DNA of 64,000 nucleotides from Azolla caroliniana. Its lineage: Eukaryota > Polypodiophyta. The stretch spans positions 11,160,001 to 11,224,000 of the forward strand of contig JBHGNT010000005.1 of NCBI GenBank assembly GCA_043228905.1, read 5' to 3'. Positions 11,493-21,794 of this stretch are shown here, in pieces. Under the pieces are notes generated by a model, which was given only the letters and a program-made list of their open reading frames with translations, had not been told where the DNA came from and did no database searches. The translations under genes were made by a program, and so were the position numbers. Within the stretch, counting starts at the first letter, position 1, and each line of letters starts with the position of its first letter.

Positions 11493-12260
11493 ATGTCAAT
11501 AAAAGTAGCAAAACTTGAGGAATTGGATAAAGATGATTATCCCTCTTGGAAATATAAAATTGAAATTTGTATGCACTCACAAGATCTTTGGGATGTTGTC
11601 GAGAAAGGTTATGAGTTGATGTAAGACAATGTTAAGGTTGAAAAAGGTGTTCCTCCAAGTGTCGAATTGATTAAATTTCTTGAACTAAAGGTATGCCTAA
11701 AGAAAAATTATGATACAATGGTAATTATTTCTAATATATTAATTTCATCTATGATTCCATATATTAAAGCAAAAGGTATGTGGGATATTCTTGCATAAAT
11801 GTTTATTGATATAACATCATAAAGGAAAATGCAACTCAAAACACAATTGCAAGTTGCAACATATAAAGATGGAAAAAGATATGACTATATTTGATTATGT
11901 CACAAAATTAAGAATATTTTTTAATGATTTGGAGGTGGTTGATTATGTCATTGACGATGATGATTGTGAAAGTGTTTGTTTAGAAGGATTACCACAAAAT
12001 TATGATGTATTTAAAACATCTTTGCATGTGCTTGGTATTCTATCATTTGATTAATTAATTCTCAAGTTATTACAAGATAACAAAATCACTTATATACGTC
12101 ACATATTTCTAATGGTTGGAGTGAAAGTACTGCATTTTACTTGGGACAAAGAAGATTGATAAGAAGAAGTATGAATTTTAATTGGTATTCATGTTGGCAA
12201 CCACAAATTGATCGAGATGCTATATTTAGCAAAGGTCAAGGTGGAAGATATGGTCAAATT
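11493..12260 (+). pseudogene. Copia gag remnant
   Basis: Gag start MSIKVAKLEELDKDDYPSW is followed by WKYKIEICMHSQDLWDVVEKG, IKAKGMWDIL, then after stops MTIFDYVTKLRIFFNDLEVV...VCLEGLPQNYDVFKTSL. This is the UBN2/gag-polypeptide arrangement of plant Copia. A Gly/Arg-rich tail (GQGGRYGQ) ends near 12258. In-frame stops at the GYELM* position and later show it is dead. It is cut at ~12260 by the Gypsy fragment. Confidence 0.75.
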
Positions 12261-12261
12261 G

Positions 12262-12546
12262 GAGGATAATGAAGAAGTTTCCGAAGACTACTTCGCGTCG
12301 GAGCACATATGCCGAGTGAACGTAATCCGAGAATTCCGGGAAGAAGAATACGAGGGAGAAAGTTTGATGATCGGAAAGATGTTACAAGAGGCCGAGGACT
12401 CAACAAACGATAAAGGAAGAAGAGCCGAGATCCGAAGGAAGAAGAGGCAAGTCCAAAAGTTATTCTTGGAAAACGGATTAATATGGAGGGCGCCGAAAAG
12501 ACCGGATGGTATACCACTTCGAGTAGTCGGGACAAAAGAGCAATGA
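12262..12546 (+). pseudogene. Upstream part of Gypsy integrase region
   Basis: A Lys/Glu-rich stretch ending FLENGLIWRAPKRPDGIPLRV, which resembles the segment that precedes the integrase zinc finger in Ty3/Gypsy polyproteins. It is in the same frame as 12556-13872, separated by one TGA at 12544-12546 that looks like a CGA-to-TGA change. Upstream it is joined to unrelated Copia gag, so RT and RNase H are missing. Confidence 0.6.
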
Positions 12547-12555
12547 AACCGGATA

Positions 12556-13872
12556 ATGTCCGAGTTTCACGAATCCGATTGGGCTGGACACCAAGGAACA
12601 TGGGCAACATTTGTGAAGATCAAGCAAAAATATTGGTGGAAGAAAATGTACAAAGATGTCACGGAGTTCACGGAAAGCTGCGAGAAATGTCAAGTCTACT
12701 ATGGGGTTCGACATCGAGATGAGTTACATCCGACATTCTCACCGACAATCAACTTCAAGTGGATGGTTGACATAGTGGCCATGCCGACCGAGATCAGACA
12801 AAAGAAATACTTGGTATTAGCTTGGGAAGATCTCACGAATCAAGTAGAAGGTCGAGCGCTTCAGAGGAAAACGTGTTCCGCGGTATGCCAATTTCTTTTG
12901 GAGGAAGTATTTTGCAGGTACGGGTGCGTAGGGCAAGTGATTGCGGACCAGGGAGAACTCGACTCGGACAAAGCTAGGGGGTTCTTCGCCAAACACGGAG
13001 TTCGGTTATCGCTGACAACGGCAAACAATCCGGAGGCCAACGGGAAAATCGAACGAGGACATAGTCTGATCGTGAAAGCACTTGCGAAGGCATGCGATGG
13101 AAAGGTGAAGGACTGGCCGCAGATGCTTCCGTATGCACTATGGGCGGATCGGACGACGCATAGCTCCGTAACCGGTTACATGCCGACAGAACTCATGACC
13201 GGACAAGCACCGGTAATGCCGACGGAAACCACGATCGCAACATGGACAGTGCTACCGTGGAAGAAAGAGATGAGCCGGGAAGAACTACTAGTGGTCCGGA
13301 TACGACAACTAGAGGGAAGACCGGCAGACATAGCGGAAGCAATACGCCGACAACAAGAAGCACGGTTCCGGAACAAAAGCCGATTCGACACAAAGCACCG
13401 ACTACGACCGAGGAGGATTGAAGAAGGAGATTGGGTGATCGTCTATGACAGTAGTTTGGACCATCAACATACAACGATGCGGAAATTCGCGAAAAGGTGG
13501 TTCGGGCCATACGAGGTTCGGAAAGTCTTCGACAACGGAACGTACCGACTGTCCGAGTTGGATGGAACAATGCTACGAGTGCCTATAACCGGGAAGCGGG
13601 TAAAGATTTTCAAGAAGCGGACTGACGACAAACCCTATGTGATCCAAGCCAAGTCCGACAACAAGGAGCAATCGGACGAAGACCACGGTGATGCGGGAAG
13701 CGAAGAAAGTGAATTACAACTCATAGTCGACATTAGGGGAGAATCGGAGGAAGCTTTGGGTGAAGACGGATATGAGGAATCGAGAACTTCGACACATACC
13801 GGAGGATGTGCGGGTTCGGAGGGGGCGAGTGTCGTAGTGTATTCCACACACTACGTGAAAACCATAAAATAA
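12556..13872 (+). CDS. Ty3/Gypsy integrase, open catalytic core
   Basis: 438 codons without interruption. Order: H-H-C-C zinc finger (FHESDWAGH ... ESCEKC, residues ~4-46), integrase core with D in WMVDIVAMP (~70), D in IADQGELDSDKA (~130) and E in NNPEANGKIERGH (~165), then a C-terminal DNA-binding-like domain with KRWFGPYEVRKVFDNGTYRL. All three catalytic acids are present. There is no chromodomain; the tail is acidic and low complexity and runs over the polypurine tract into the LTR. Base composition is richer in G+C than the neighbouring AT-rich relics. RT is absent, so it cannot work alone but might act in trans. The start ATG is the first in frame after the TGA, not a proven start. Confidence 0.8.
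   Translation: MSEFHESDWAGHQGTWATFVKIKQKYWWKKMYKDVTEFTESCEKCQVYYGVRHRDELHPTFSPTINFKWMVDIVAMPTEIRQKKYLVLAWEDLTNQVEGRALQRKTCSAVCQFLLEEVFCRYGCVGQVIADQGELDSDKARGFFAKHGVRLSLTTANNPEANGKIERGHSLIVKALAKACDGKVKDWPQMLPYALWADRTTHSSVTGYMPTELMTGQAPVMPTETTIATWTVLPWKKEMSREELLVVRIRQLEGRPADIAEAIRRQQEARFRNKSRFDTKHRLRPRRIEEGDWVIVYDSSLDHQHTTMRKFAKRWFGPYEVRKVFDNGTYRLSELDGTMLRVPITGKRVKIFKKRTDDKPYVIQAKSDNKEQSDEDHGDAGSEESELQLIVDIRGESEEALGEDGYEESRTSTHTGGCAGSEGASVVVYSTHYVKTIK
13813..13829 (+). other. Polypurine tract of the Gypsy fragment
   Basis: GGTTCGGAGGGGGCGAG immediately before TGTCGTAGTG. The 13 bases before it (GGAGGATGTGCGG) are identical to those before the polypurine tract of the non-autonomous element at 54060. 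Confidence 0.65.
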
Positions 13873-14490
13873 TATATCCGATTTTAGATACATATAAATA
13901 AATAAATAATATATCAAAATATTTATCACGTGCATAAGGCAGCATTCAAACCCTATACCTCCACGTAGCCAAACCTCAACTTTACCATTATGCTACCTTA
14001 TCTTTAGTGTTCTACAAATGGATTTAATAACTATAAGTGCTTTATTTGCGCCTACCTTTATTAAAAGGTAAATCATGCATTTTTAGAGTGCGTGAATATT
14101 TTATAGAAAAACGCAAGCAACTAAAAAGTGACTCATGCACATCTAGCGTGCATGAGCACTATATTTAGCAAATAAAAGCAAGGATTAGAAAAGCATCACA
14201 TGCACATTTAGTGTGCATGAACATATTAGAAAAAAGCATGTAGCTATGCTTAGTCTCTCCCATCACTATATAAGGATGGGGAGCACATTGTAGTTTTTGT
14301 TGATTTTTTTTCTATAATGATCAATCAATCTAAAATATTCGTGGGATTCACGAATTTGCTAAAATAATTCTCTCTTACTACCTAAATATTGACTAAATAT
14401 ACTAAACACGTGGGATTCACAAGATTCTTATCTTATAACTCTTTATACCTATTCTTTACTAGCCTTATTTGTATTTTTCTTTGTCCTAGT
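13830..14490 (+). repeat. 3' LTR of the Gypsy fragment, truncated
   Basis: Starts TGTCGTAGTG, close to the TGTCGTGATG start of the LTRs at 51974 and 54077. A TATA-like TATATAAGG lies near 14266. Several near-copies of 'tcatgcacatttagtgtgcatga' are spaced through 14060-14230 and form short inverted repeats. It ends where the chromovirus gag begins; no second copy of this LTR is in the window. Confidence 0.55.
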
Positions 14491-14539
14491 CCAAAACCTC
14501 AGTGGTTCCCACCCAACTCACGCAACGATCCAAAGCCGA

Positions 14540-15061
14540 AAGGCACGACAACGCAATGACGTCAAGGATTTACTCTTGACCTTCCCCGAAGAGCCAAAGT
14601 CCTTAACAGAAGCAATCAGTCGCGCGGTGAGATGTGACAACCGCCTCTTTGAGCGACGTTTGGAACGATAGCTACAAATGTCGAGGGCAAGATCAGAGCC
14701 CACCTACGCCTCAGTGGTATCAAGACCTTTTCCGAGGGAGTCATATAATGTGTCTCCAGCGAATACTCCGACTCCGATGGAGATTGACACTACACGTCGT
14801 CGAGGGCCATTATCCGAAGAAGAAAAGCAGCGACGCCGTACAAATCGACTATGTCTTTACTGCGGTGGACCAGGACATATTGCAATAAATTGCCCCGATA
14901 GGCCAAGAAGACAGGTAAACCAAATAGTCGCTAGTTCTAATTGTACTAAACCCGAGCCTATTTTAGTAGGGATATCTGATAGTCCTAATAGTACTAATAG
15001 CCCAGATCTAGCGAACAGATTTGATGTCCTTAGTCAGTTACAAGAAGAGTTAAACGACTAA
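14540..15061 (+). pseudogene. Chromovirus gag, 3' part with zinc knuckle
   Basis: Ty3/Gypsy gag C-terminal half: LTFPEEPKSLTEAISRAVRC, RLFERRLER, then MSRARSEPTYASVVSRPF and the zinc knuckle CLYCGGPGHIAINC at ~14850-14890. A TAG follows RRLER. The first half of gag and the 5' LTR are missing, replaced by the Gypsy LTR upstream. The gag frame ends at 15061, and protease begins in another frame right after it, as is common for gag-pol junctions. Confidence 0.8.
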
Positions 15062-15064
15062 GTC

Positions 15065-15555
15065 CAGCCAAAATAGGAGCCGTTTGGTTAGATAGCCCTA
15101 GATCTGTGCAGCCCATTAGTGGTTCCATTCCCTCTAAGCAAGTTAGTGATGTGTTCGTAGCCCAAGTAATAGTTAGTACTAAAAGTACCCCTCCAGTACA
15201 TGTCCTAGCATTCCTAGATTCCGAAGCTAACTCTTGCTTTATGGATAAGAAATTTGCTCAAGCTCATAAGATATCCCTAAGAAAACTCCAATGTCCAGCC
15301 TCTATAGTAGTCATTGATGGACGTCCCATTGCTTCCGGAAATATCATAGAAGAGTCAGAGCCCATTAATATTGTCCTAGATAACTTAGCATGTGTAGTAT
15401 CATTTAATATTATTAGTATCCCAGAACATCCCATAGTTTTAGGATTACCGTGGTTCGAGTTCCATAACCCAGACATAGATTGGAGAACAAGAGAAATCCG
15501 GTGTCAACAAACCCAAGGGTCAACTCAGAAGATGGTAACCATTTCGCTACGTTAG
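15065..15555 (+). pseudogene. Chromovirus aspartic protease
   Basis: Retropepsin-like domain: AFLDSEANSCFM (the usual D-S-G is D-S-E here), then IVVIDGRPIASGN and VLGLPWFEFHNPDIDW. The Gly-to-Glu change next to the catalytic Asp would be expected to impair it; the sister copy at 46214 keeps LDSGANSCFMD. One TAG at 15553-15555 (Trp in the sister copy) separates it from RT in the same frame. Confidence 0.75.
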
Positions 15556-17526
15556 TTGCGTAAAGAAGGGCGTGAGGAGGACATGTTCCTCTTTGCAATA
15601 TTAGTAAACCCCTCCAGCACCACTAAAGAAGAATCCACTGTTCAACTTCCCGAGAAGTATCGTCATTACGCCGATGTGTTCGATAAACTACAAGCCAACA
15701 CACTTCCTCATCATCGACCCTACGATTGCCCCATCGATTTACAACCGGGAAAAGAGCCGCCATGGGGACCGATCTACAATTTGTCACCAACCGAGCTGGA
15801 AGTCCTTCGGGCCTATATCGAGGAGAATTTGGAAAATGGTTTCATTCGACATTCGAAATCTCCAGCTGGCGCGCCCATTTTCTTCGTCAAGGAAAAAGAT
15901 GGATCGCTTTGTCTCGTTGTATATTACCGTGGCTTGAATAAGGTTACAATCAGGAATAGATATGCTCTTCCCCTTATCTCAAGTCTTTTAGAATGGATCA
16001 ATGGTGCTAGGTTCTTCACGAAGATCGACTTACAGGAAGCATATAACCTCGTACGGATCCGACCAGGAGACAAATGGAAGACCGCGTTTCGCACCAGATA
16101 TAGGCACTTCGAGTATACGGTCATGCCGTTCGGCCTCACTAATGCGCCGGCAGTCTTCCAACACATGGTTAATGATATATTCCGAGATCTATTGGATGAT
16201 TGTTTGATCATCTATTTGGATGATCTACTGATTTATTCAAAGACCCAAGAAGAACATGATTCTCATGTACTATTAGTACTAAAACGACTTCAAGAACATG
16301 GTCTGTATGCAAAGCTGGAAAAATGTAGTTTCGGGTGCAACCAAGTGGAATTTCTCGGGTACATCATTTCGTTAAAAGGCATCTCCATGGACCCAGCTAA
16401 GGTCAAAATGGTGGTAGAATGGCAGACTCTGCGTTCGGTGCGGGATGTGCAATGCTGCCTAGGCTTTGCCAATTTTTACCAAAAGTTCATACAAGATTAC
16501 TCAAAGATCGTTCTACCTCTCACACAACTTACCAGGAAGGGACAACTATTCATCTGGTCTAAAGAAACGGACATGGCTTTCGAGAGTCTGAAAAAGGCAT
16601 TTACATCGGCTCCAATTCTAGCTCATGTCGATCCGGAAAAACCATTCATTATCGAAGCTGACGCATCGGATTTTGCATTGGGGAGCATTCTGTCACAACA
16701 GGGGAATGATGAGAAGCTACATCGTGTGGCTTTTCACTCACGCAAGTTTGACGCCGCCGAAATCAACTACGAAATTCCTGATAAGGAGCTATTGGCAATA
16801 GTGGATTCCTTTATGCAATGGAGGCATTTTCTGGAGGGATCCTCTCATCCGGTCACTGTATTTAGTGACCACAAGAACCTTGCCTACTTTCAAGATGCTC
16901 GTGTGTTGAATCGACGTCAAGCTCGGTGGGCCCACTTCCTCACGCTTTTCGACTTCAAAATTACATATCGTCCGGGGAAGCACCAAGGGAAGGCAGATGC
17001 ATTATCACGACGTTCGTATCTAGCACCCCGTCCCGGCGAGCCAGCTTTCGATAACCAAAAACAAGTCATCTTGGGACCGGCACGACTACAAGCAACACAG
17101 ATCTTTGACATGCCCATGGATTCCCGCGTTATCGATACCATACGCGAAGACTTGAAGACAGATGCGTTCGCCCAAGCTATACTAGCACAAATTGATCCCT
17201 CTCGCGCGTCGTGTTCACAGTCGCAACCACCAGGTACGGACTATCAGCAATTCAAATACCATGATGGATTACTCTTCTTTAAAGAACTTTTGTATGTTCC
17301 TAATGGTTCTTGCCGCCTTCAAGTAGTACAAAACTGTGATGACACATATACAGCTGGGCATTTTGGTAGTACTAAAACATTACATTTAGTACAACGATCA
17401 TTCTGGTGGCCCTGTATGCGACAATTTGTCGAGGATTTTGTTCAGACTTGTGATACATGCTGTAGAGCGAAAATGCCAAGGCATCATCCATATGGTTTAT
17501 TAGAACCATTACCAATTCCAAGCTAG
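15556..17526 (+). pseudogene. Chromovirus reverse transcriptase-RNase H and integrase zinc finger
   Basis: 656 codons open. [51 protein letters not shown] and the catalytic IIYLDDLLIYS at ~16210-16245. RNase H: FIIEADASDFALGSILSQ, ELLAIVDSFMQWRHFLEG, VFSDHKNLAYF, RPGKHQGKADALSRR. Then GHFGSTKTLH...CDTCCRAK, the H-H-C-C finger of integrase, and a TAG at 17524-17526. Catalytic motifs look intact. Length and order are normal for a Tf2-like plant chromovirus. Confidence 0.9.
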
Positions 17527-18641
17527 CCGTGGCAATCCATTGCTCTAGACTTCATCACAGATCTTCCAGTCTCTAAGGGGTTCAATGCGATTCTAACGGT
17601 GGTCGATCGATATACGAAGATGGCTCATTTCTTGCCATGTACTAAGGAGATCTCCAGTGAAGACACTGCCGAAATTGTCCTGCATGAAGTATGTCGGCAT
17701 CATGGACTTCCCGATAGTATCATCAGCGACCGTGGACCCCAGTTCGTGTCAAAATTCTGGAAGCACCTTTTTAACATGCTCAAGGTCACTTGTAACCTCT
17801 CCTCCGGCTACCACCCCCAAACCGATGGCCAAGCCGAACGAACCAATCAAACGCTGGAGCACTATCTACGGTGCTTTCTCAGCTATCATCAGGATGACTG
17901 GGCAGATATTCTCCACTTCGCCGAATCTATAACAACTCTATCCACGCATCCACTAAAGTTACGCCATTTTATGCTTATACGGGATGTCACCCCCGGTGGT
18001 GTGTACTTGAAACCCCAGAGGTGTCCACAAATCCTTGCGCAGAAGATCGTTTGGAGAAGTTACGCAAGATACAAGCGGATGTATCTACTCACCTCCAACA
18101 AGCTCAACAAACACACAAGGTTTATGTGGATCGTCATCGACTCCCATCTAGTTTTAACATTGGAGATCGGGTATGGCTACTCCGACGGCACATCAAGACC
18201 ACTCGCCCATGCGAGAAGTTGGATTATCGGCGATTAGGTCCTTTCCGTATTATAGGAAAGATTAATGATGTCGCTTTTCGTCTTGATCTACCTCCACAAC
18301 TTCGGATACATCCGGTGTTTCATAGTTCTCTCCTCGAACCCTATCAAGAGAGCACCATCCCAGGACGTATTACACAGCCTCCACCCCCGATCGAGCTTGA
18401 AGATGGACCTGAGTACGAGGTTGCCGCCATCCTTGATTCCAAGCTTGTTCGCAACAAGCTCTACTATCTAGTCGATTGGCTAGGATATAGTCCCAACCAG
18501 CGTACTTGGGAACCGATAGAGAATGTCACCAACGCTCGTGCTCTTCTTGAAGACTTCCATCGTCAATATCCAGACAAACGGGGTCCTCAATCCAAAACGA
18601 CTCGTTACACTCGTCGTTTTAAAGGGGGGATAGTGTCATGA
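17527..18641 (+). pseudogene. Chromovirus integrase core and chromodomain
   Basis: Same frame as the RT until a frameshift near 17920. Integrase: LDFITDLPVSKGFNAILTVV (first Asp), IISDRGPQFVSKFW (second Asp), HPQTDGQAERTNQTLEHY (Glu). After the shift (18021-18641): NIGDRVWLLRRHIKTTRP, INDVAFRLDLPP, HPVFHSSLLEP, then a chromodomain YEVAAILDSKLVRNKLYYLV followed by DWLGYSPNQRTWEPIENV. The chromodomain is thought to guide insertion to marked chromatin. The frame ends beside the polypurine tract. Confidence 0.9.
18617..18633 (+). other. Polypurine tract of the chromovirus
   Basis: TTTTAAAGGGGGGATAG directly before the TG of the 3' LTR. The sister copy has AAAAGGGAGGATAA at about 47733-47746. Confidence 0.75.
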
Positions 18642-19755
18642 TATGGCAAGACTCGAACCCATGACCTTATGCTACATGGGTCGAGCTCTTGACCATTAGA
18701 GTATACATTGTAATACGTTGTTGCGTTGTTACGCGCATGCATGTAGAAGGGCGGGACCACGGGGGTCTTGGACTAGGGAGCGGAGGAGAAAGATTAGCTC
18801 AAGAGGAGAAGAGAACGAATATGACATTATGATAGAAGAAGAAGATGCAATCAAGATACTCAACAAGAAGTTCTATTAAGAAATGAATGATTACAACAAA
18901 TGGTGGCCGCCATGGCCGCACCAAACGACTATATGAAAAACCCTAAAGGAAAACCCAAGAAGAAAACCCTAACCGAAACCCTAACCCTAAAACGAAATGG
19001 GAAGAAGTAGAACCCTCGACTAAGTGGTATACCTTACTCACACAAAATAGGCAACCCCCACAATGGTGCCTTCTCTCTCCTTTTATAGCACAAGGAGGGA
19101 AGACCGCTTACAAAAGTGAGACTAAAATATCCCCTTTCATTCAAAGGGGATATTTGCCTTGATTTGGGGGAGGGTGAGATTGATGGCCCCTTAACTCCCA
19201 CCTCCTCACAAACAACTAGGTACCTATGTACCGCATAGTACCTCTCTCTCTCTCTCTCGCGTCGATGTGCGTACAACCACATCACCTTTATACCTTTATT
19301 ACTATTACAAATACATTATGTACGTGTGCAACGTTGCACATCACTCTTTGGCTCTCGTTGCTCGGGTTTCCGCTTGTGGACGAAAATCTTCACGACAACG
19401 TAGAATATTATTTTCATTTATGTTTTATTATAGAATATTGATGTATATTCCAGATTTCTCTGGAACATTCTAGAAACTTCAGGAGTATTCCTTAGAACAC
19501 TATAAAAGGAGGCACAAGGCATTATTTCGAACCAAATCGGTTCAACGCCAGTCTTAAACCTCCTAGCTACTGTACATTTTCTTCACATAATATATATCTT
19601 TTCTTATCATCACTCTCTCTCTCTCTCGATCTCTCTCTCCCTCCCTCTCACTCACTCTTTCCTTCTCTCGAGAGTTCTTCACCTCTCTTAGTACTAATAC
19701 TTCTTTTAGTACTAATTCCTTCTCTGTCTTAGTACTGTTCCTGACAATAAACAAG
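18634..19755 (+). repeat. 3' LTR region of the chromovirus
   Basis: Starts TGTCATGATATGG; the sister element at 47747 starts TGTCATGAAGACA and a minus-strand copy at 60151 starts TGTCATGAAGACC. The first ~80 bases contain a tRNA-like B-box (GGTTCGAGTC on the minus strand). It also holds short CCCTAA-type repeats near 18960, a CT microsatellite at 19240-19259, paired 'ttctagaa'-type sequences like those at 28600 and 59230, and a TATA box at 19501. The right border is inferred from the start of the next LTR at 19766. Confidence 0.5.
19501..19509 (+). promoter_or_regulatory. TATA box in LTR
   Basis: TATAAAAGG follows a 'ttctagaa' inverted repeat and is followed by a CT-rich leader, as expected for the U3/R border of an LTR promoter. 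No transcript evidence. Confidence 0.4.
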
Positions 19756-19765
19756 GTAATCAAAA

Positions 19766-20161
19766 TGTTGGGAAACAAGTCCCTCTGGATAGGAAGCACG
19801 AACCAGATTGAAGTTCAAGGAATGAAGCGGATGGGAAGCAGAGCATGAGCCAGATCCATTGGATCCGAAGAAGAAGAAAAACCGGATTCGGATAGGCATC
19901 CGGAAAGGTCATATTTGTAAATAGATCTTGCTCGCCTATTTGGGCCAGAATTGTAAATAGCCCTAAAGTTGTATTAATATAAATACAACTAGGGAAAATC
20001 ATTATTGTGCCTGAGAGAGGAGTAGTCATTGTTATTGTAAAGTTATAGTTGGTAGTTCGCTCTGTAATGGAGGGTGTGTAGGAGAGAGAGTGAGTAAGAG
20101 TTGTAACTCTATTGCGATTGTCGTCTAACGAAGAGGAGCTCAAGGTTGTTGCCTTACAATC
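19766..20161 (+). repeat. First part of a C3-family Copia 5' LTR
   Basis: Begins TGTTGGGAAACAAGTCCCTC and follows the order of the solo LTR at 8839-9380 up to the 'gagctcaaggttgttgcct' stretch. It stops at a run of T (20162-20173), the 3' tail of the inserted LINE. The LTR resumes near 27850. Confidence 0.75.
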
Positions 20162-20173
20162 TTTTTTTTTTTT

Positions 20174-21790
20174 CATAAAAATTATCCTCCATTAGTATTA
20201 AGAGTAAAGTAGCCAAAGGCAAGATACAAAATAATCCAACATTACAATGAATAATGTGTAGCCAATCTTTCTAGATAAAGATAAAGGGAAGTTACAAGAT
20301 AATATCGGTGAACTTCCCCCTAAGTAATATTGTTGCCCTACCAGCGTCCATAGCACCAAGTAATGTTGATGCCATGCCAAAGGCCCTAGCATCAATTCCA
20401 TCGTATTCAACATTCACAATCATTCCTTGATCGCTGGTACATGTAAGATTTCATCATCTCCAATTGATCTAGATGAGCCTACTATATGAAAATACTGGTT
20501 CTCTACTCAATCCACTCCCCTCAGACCCTCATGAAAATTTTCTTTTGCCTCCACCACCATCTTCTCTCATCGTTGTATAAACTAAATAAAATAAAATAAA
20601 ATAAATGTGCTTCAAACTATTTCCACATCAGCCATCTCTCCATTTTCCATGAAATTCCTGTATAGACAACAAAGAAAAAATTAGTTGTCCTCATCCACTC
20701 ATGACATTTTGCTTCAACCCTCGACAACATCCTCACACATCCTTTCAAAAATAAATCAACTTCCTTTTCCGCAACATCCATCTTATCAGTTATTGCCCGA
20801 GTCGTGAATCTCTCTATTTTCAGCAATTTCCTGTACATACACAAAATATAATTAATCCACTCTCCTCACACCTCATAAAACCTTGCTTCTACCTTTGCCA
20901 CCATCTTCACTCATCATTCTGAAAAGTGAAAGTAAATAAGACTGCTTCAAAAACTTCCAAGTCAACTATCTCTCCTTTTGCATCAAGATCCTGCTGTCAT
21001 TCATCACCTGAGTCTTGTACCTACAAAAAACACAGAATGAATCCACTCTCTTGAAACCGTTATGAAACCTTGCTTCTACCTCCACCACCATCTTCACTCA
21101 TCCTTCCAAAATTAAATTAGCTTCATTTTCCACTACACCCATCTTGCCATTCATCTCCCGAGTCTTGTACCTACAAAAATCAGAATGAATCCATTCTCCT
21201 GAAACCCTCATGAAAACTTGCTTCGGCCTCCGCCACCATCTTCACTCATCCTTTCAAAATAAATCAGCTTCATTTTTCCACTACAACCATCTTGCCCTTC
21301 GTCACCCGAGTTCTGTACCTACAAAAAGAAAACCAGAAGGAATCCACTCTCCTCAAACCCTCTTGAAACCTTGCTTCTGCTGCCGCCACCATCTTCACTC
21401 ATCATTCTAAAAACTGAAAATAAATAAGTTTGCTTCAATAAAAACTTCCACATCAAAACAGCTCACCATTTTGCATCAAAATCCTCTCCACTTTCAACAC
21501 TTTCTTGTATATATACACTCCTCATACCATCATGAAAATTTGTATTTGCCTCCGTCCCCGTCTTCATTCATCATTCTAAAAGTTATAATACCTAAATCTG
21601 CTTCAAAATAATTCCACAACAACACTTTCGCCATTTTCACCAAGTTCTTGTATAGACAACAAACAAAATGAATGAACTGTCCTCATGAAATTTTGCTTCA
21701 ACCCGCAACATCCTCACTCATCCTTGCCACATTGTATACACTAGGAACGGTGCTGGTGGCGGAAACAACCAACGAGGTGGAACGTAATTC
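20174..21790 (-). repeat. LINE 3' region with degenerate tandem repeats
   Basis: No coding frame. A degenerate unit containing 'aatccactctcct...accaccatcttcactcat' recurs with starts near 20509, 20854, 21040, 21188 and 21341, the later ones 148-186 bp apart. The units share a pyrimidine-rich strand and short open frames that I regard as chance. Confidence 0.55.
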
Positions 21791-21794
21791 CACT

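Noticed and set aside
12262-13872. Contamination by a fungal sequence
   Set aside because: The fragment is joined in-line to plant-type Copia gag on one side, and its LTR end matches another element in the same window, so it belongs to this genome.
18955-18995. Interstitial telomere repeat
   Set aside because: Only a few CCCTAA/AACCCT units within an LTR region, interrupted; too short to be a telomere remnant.
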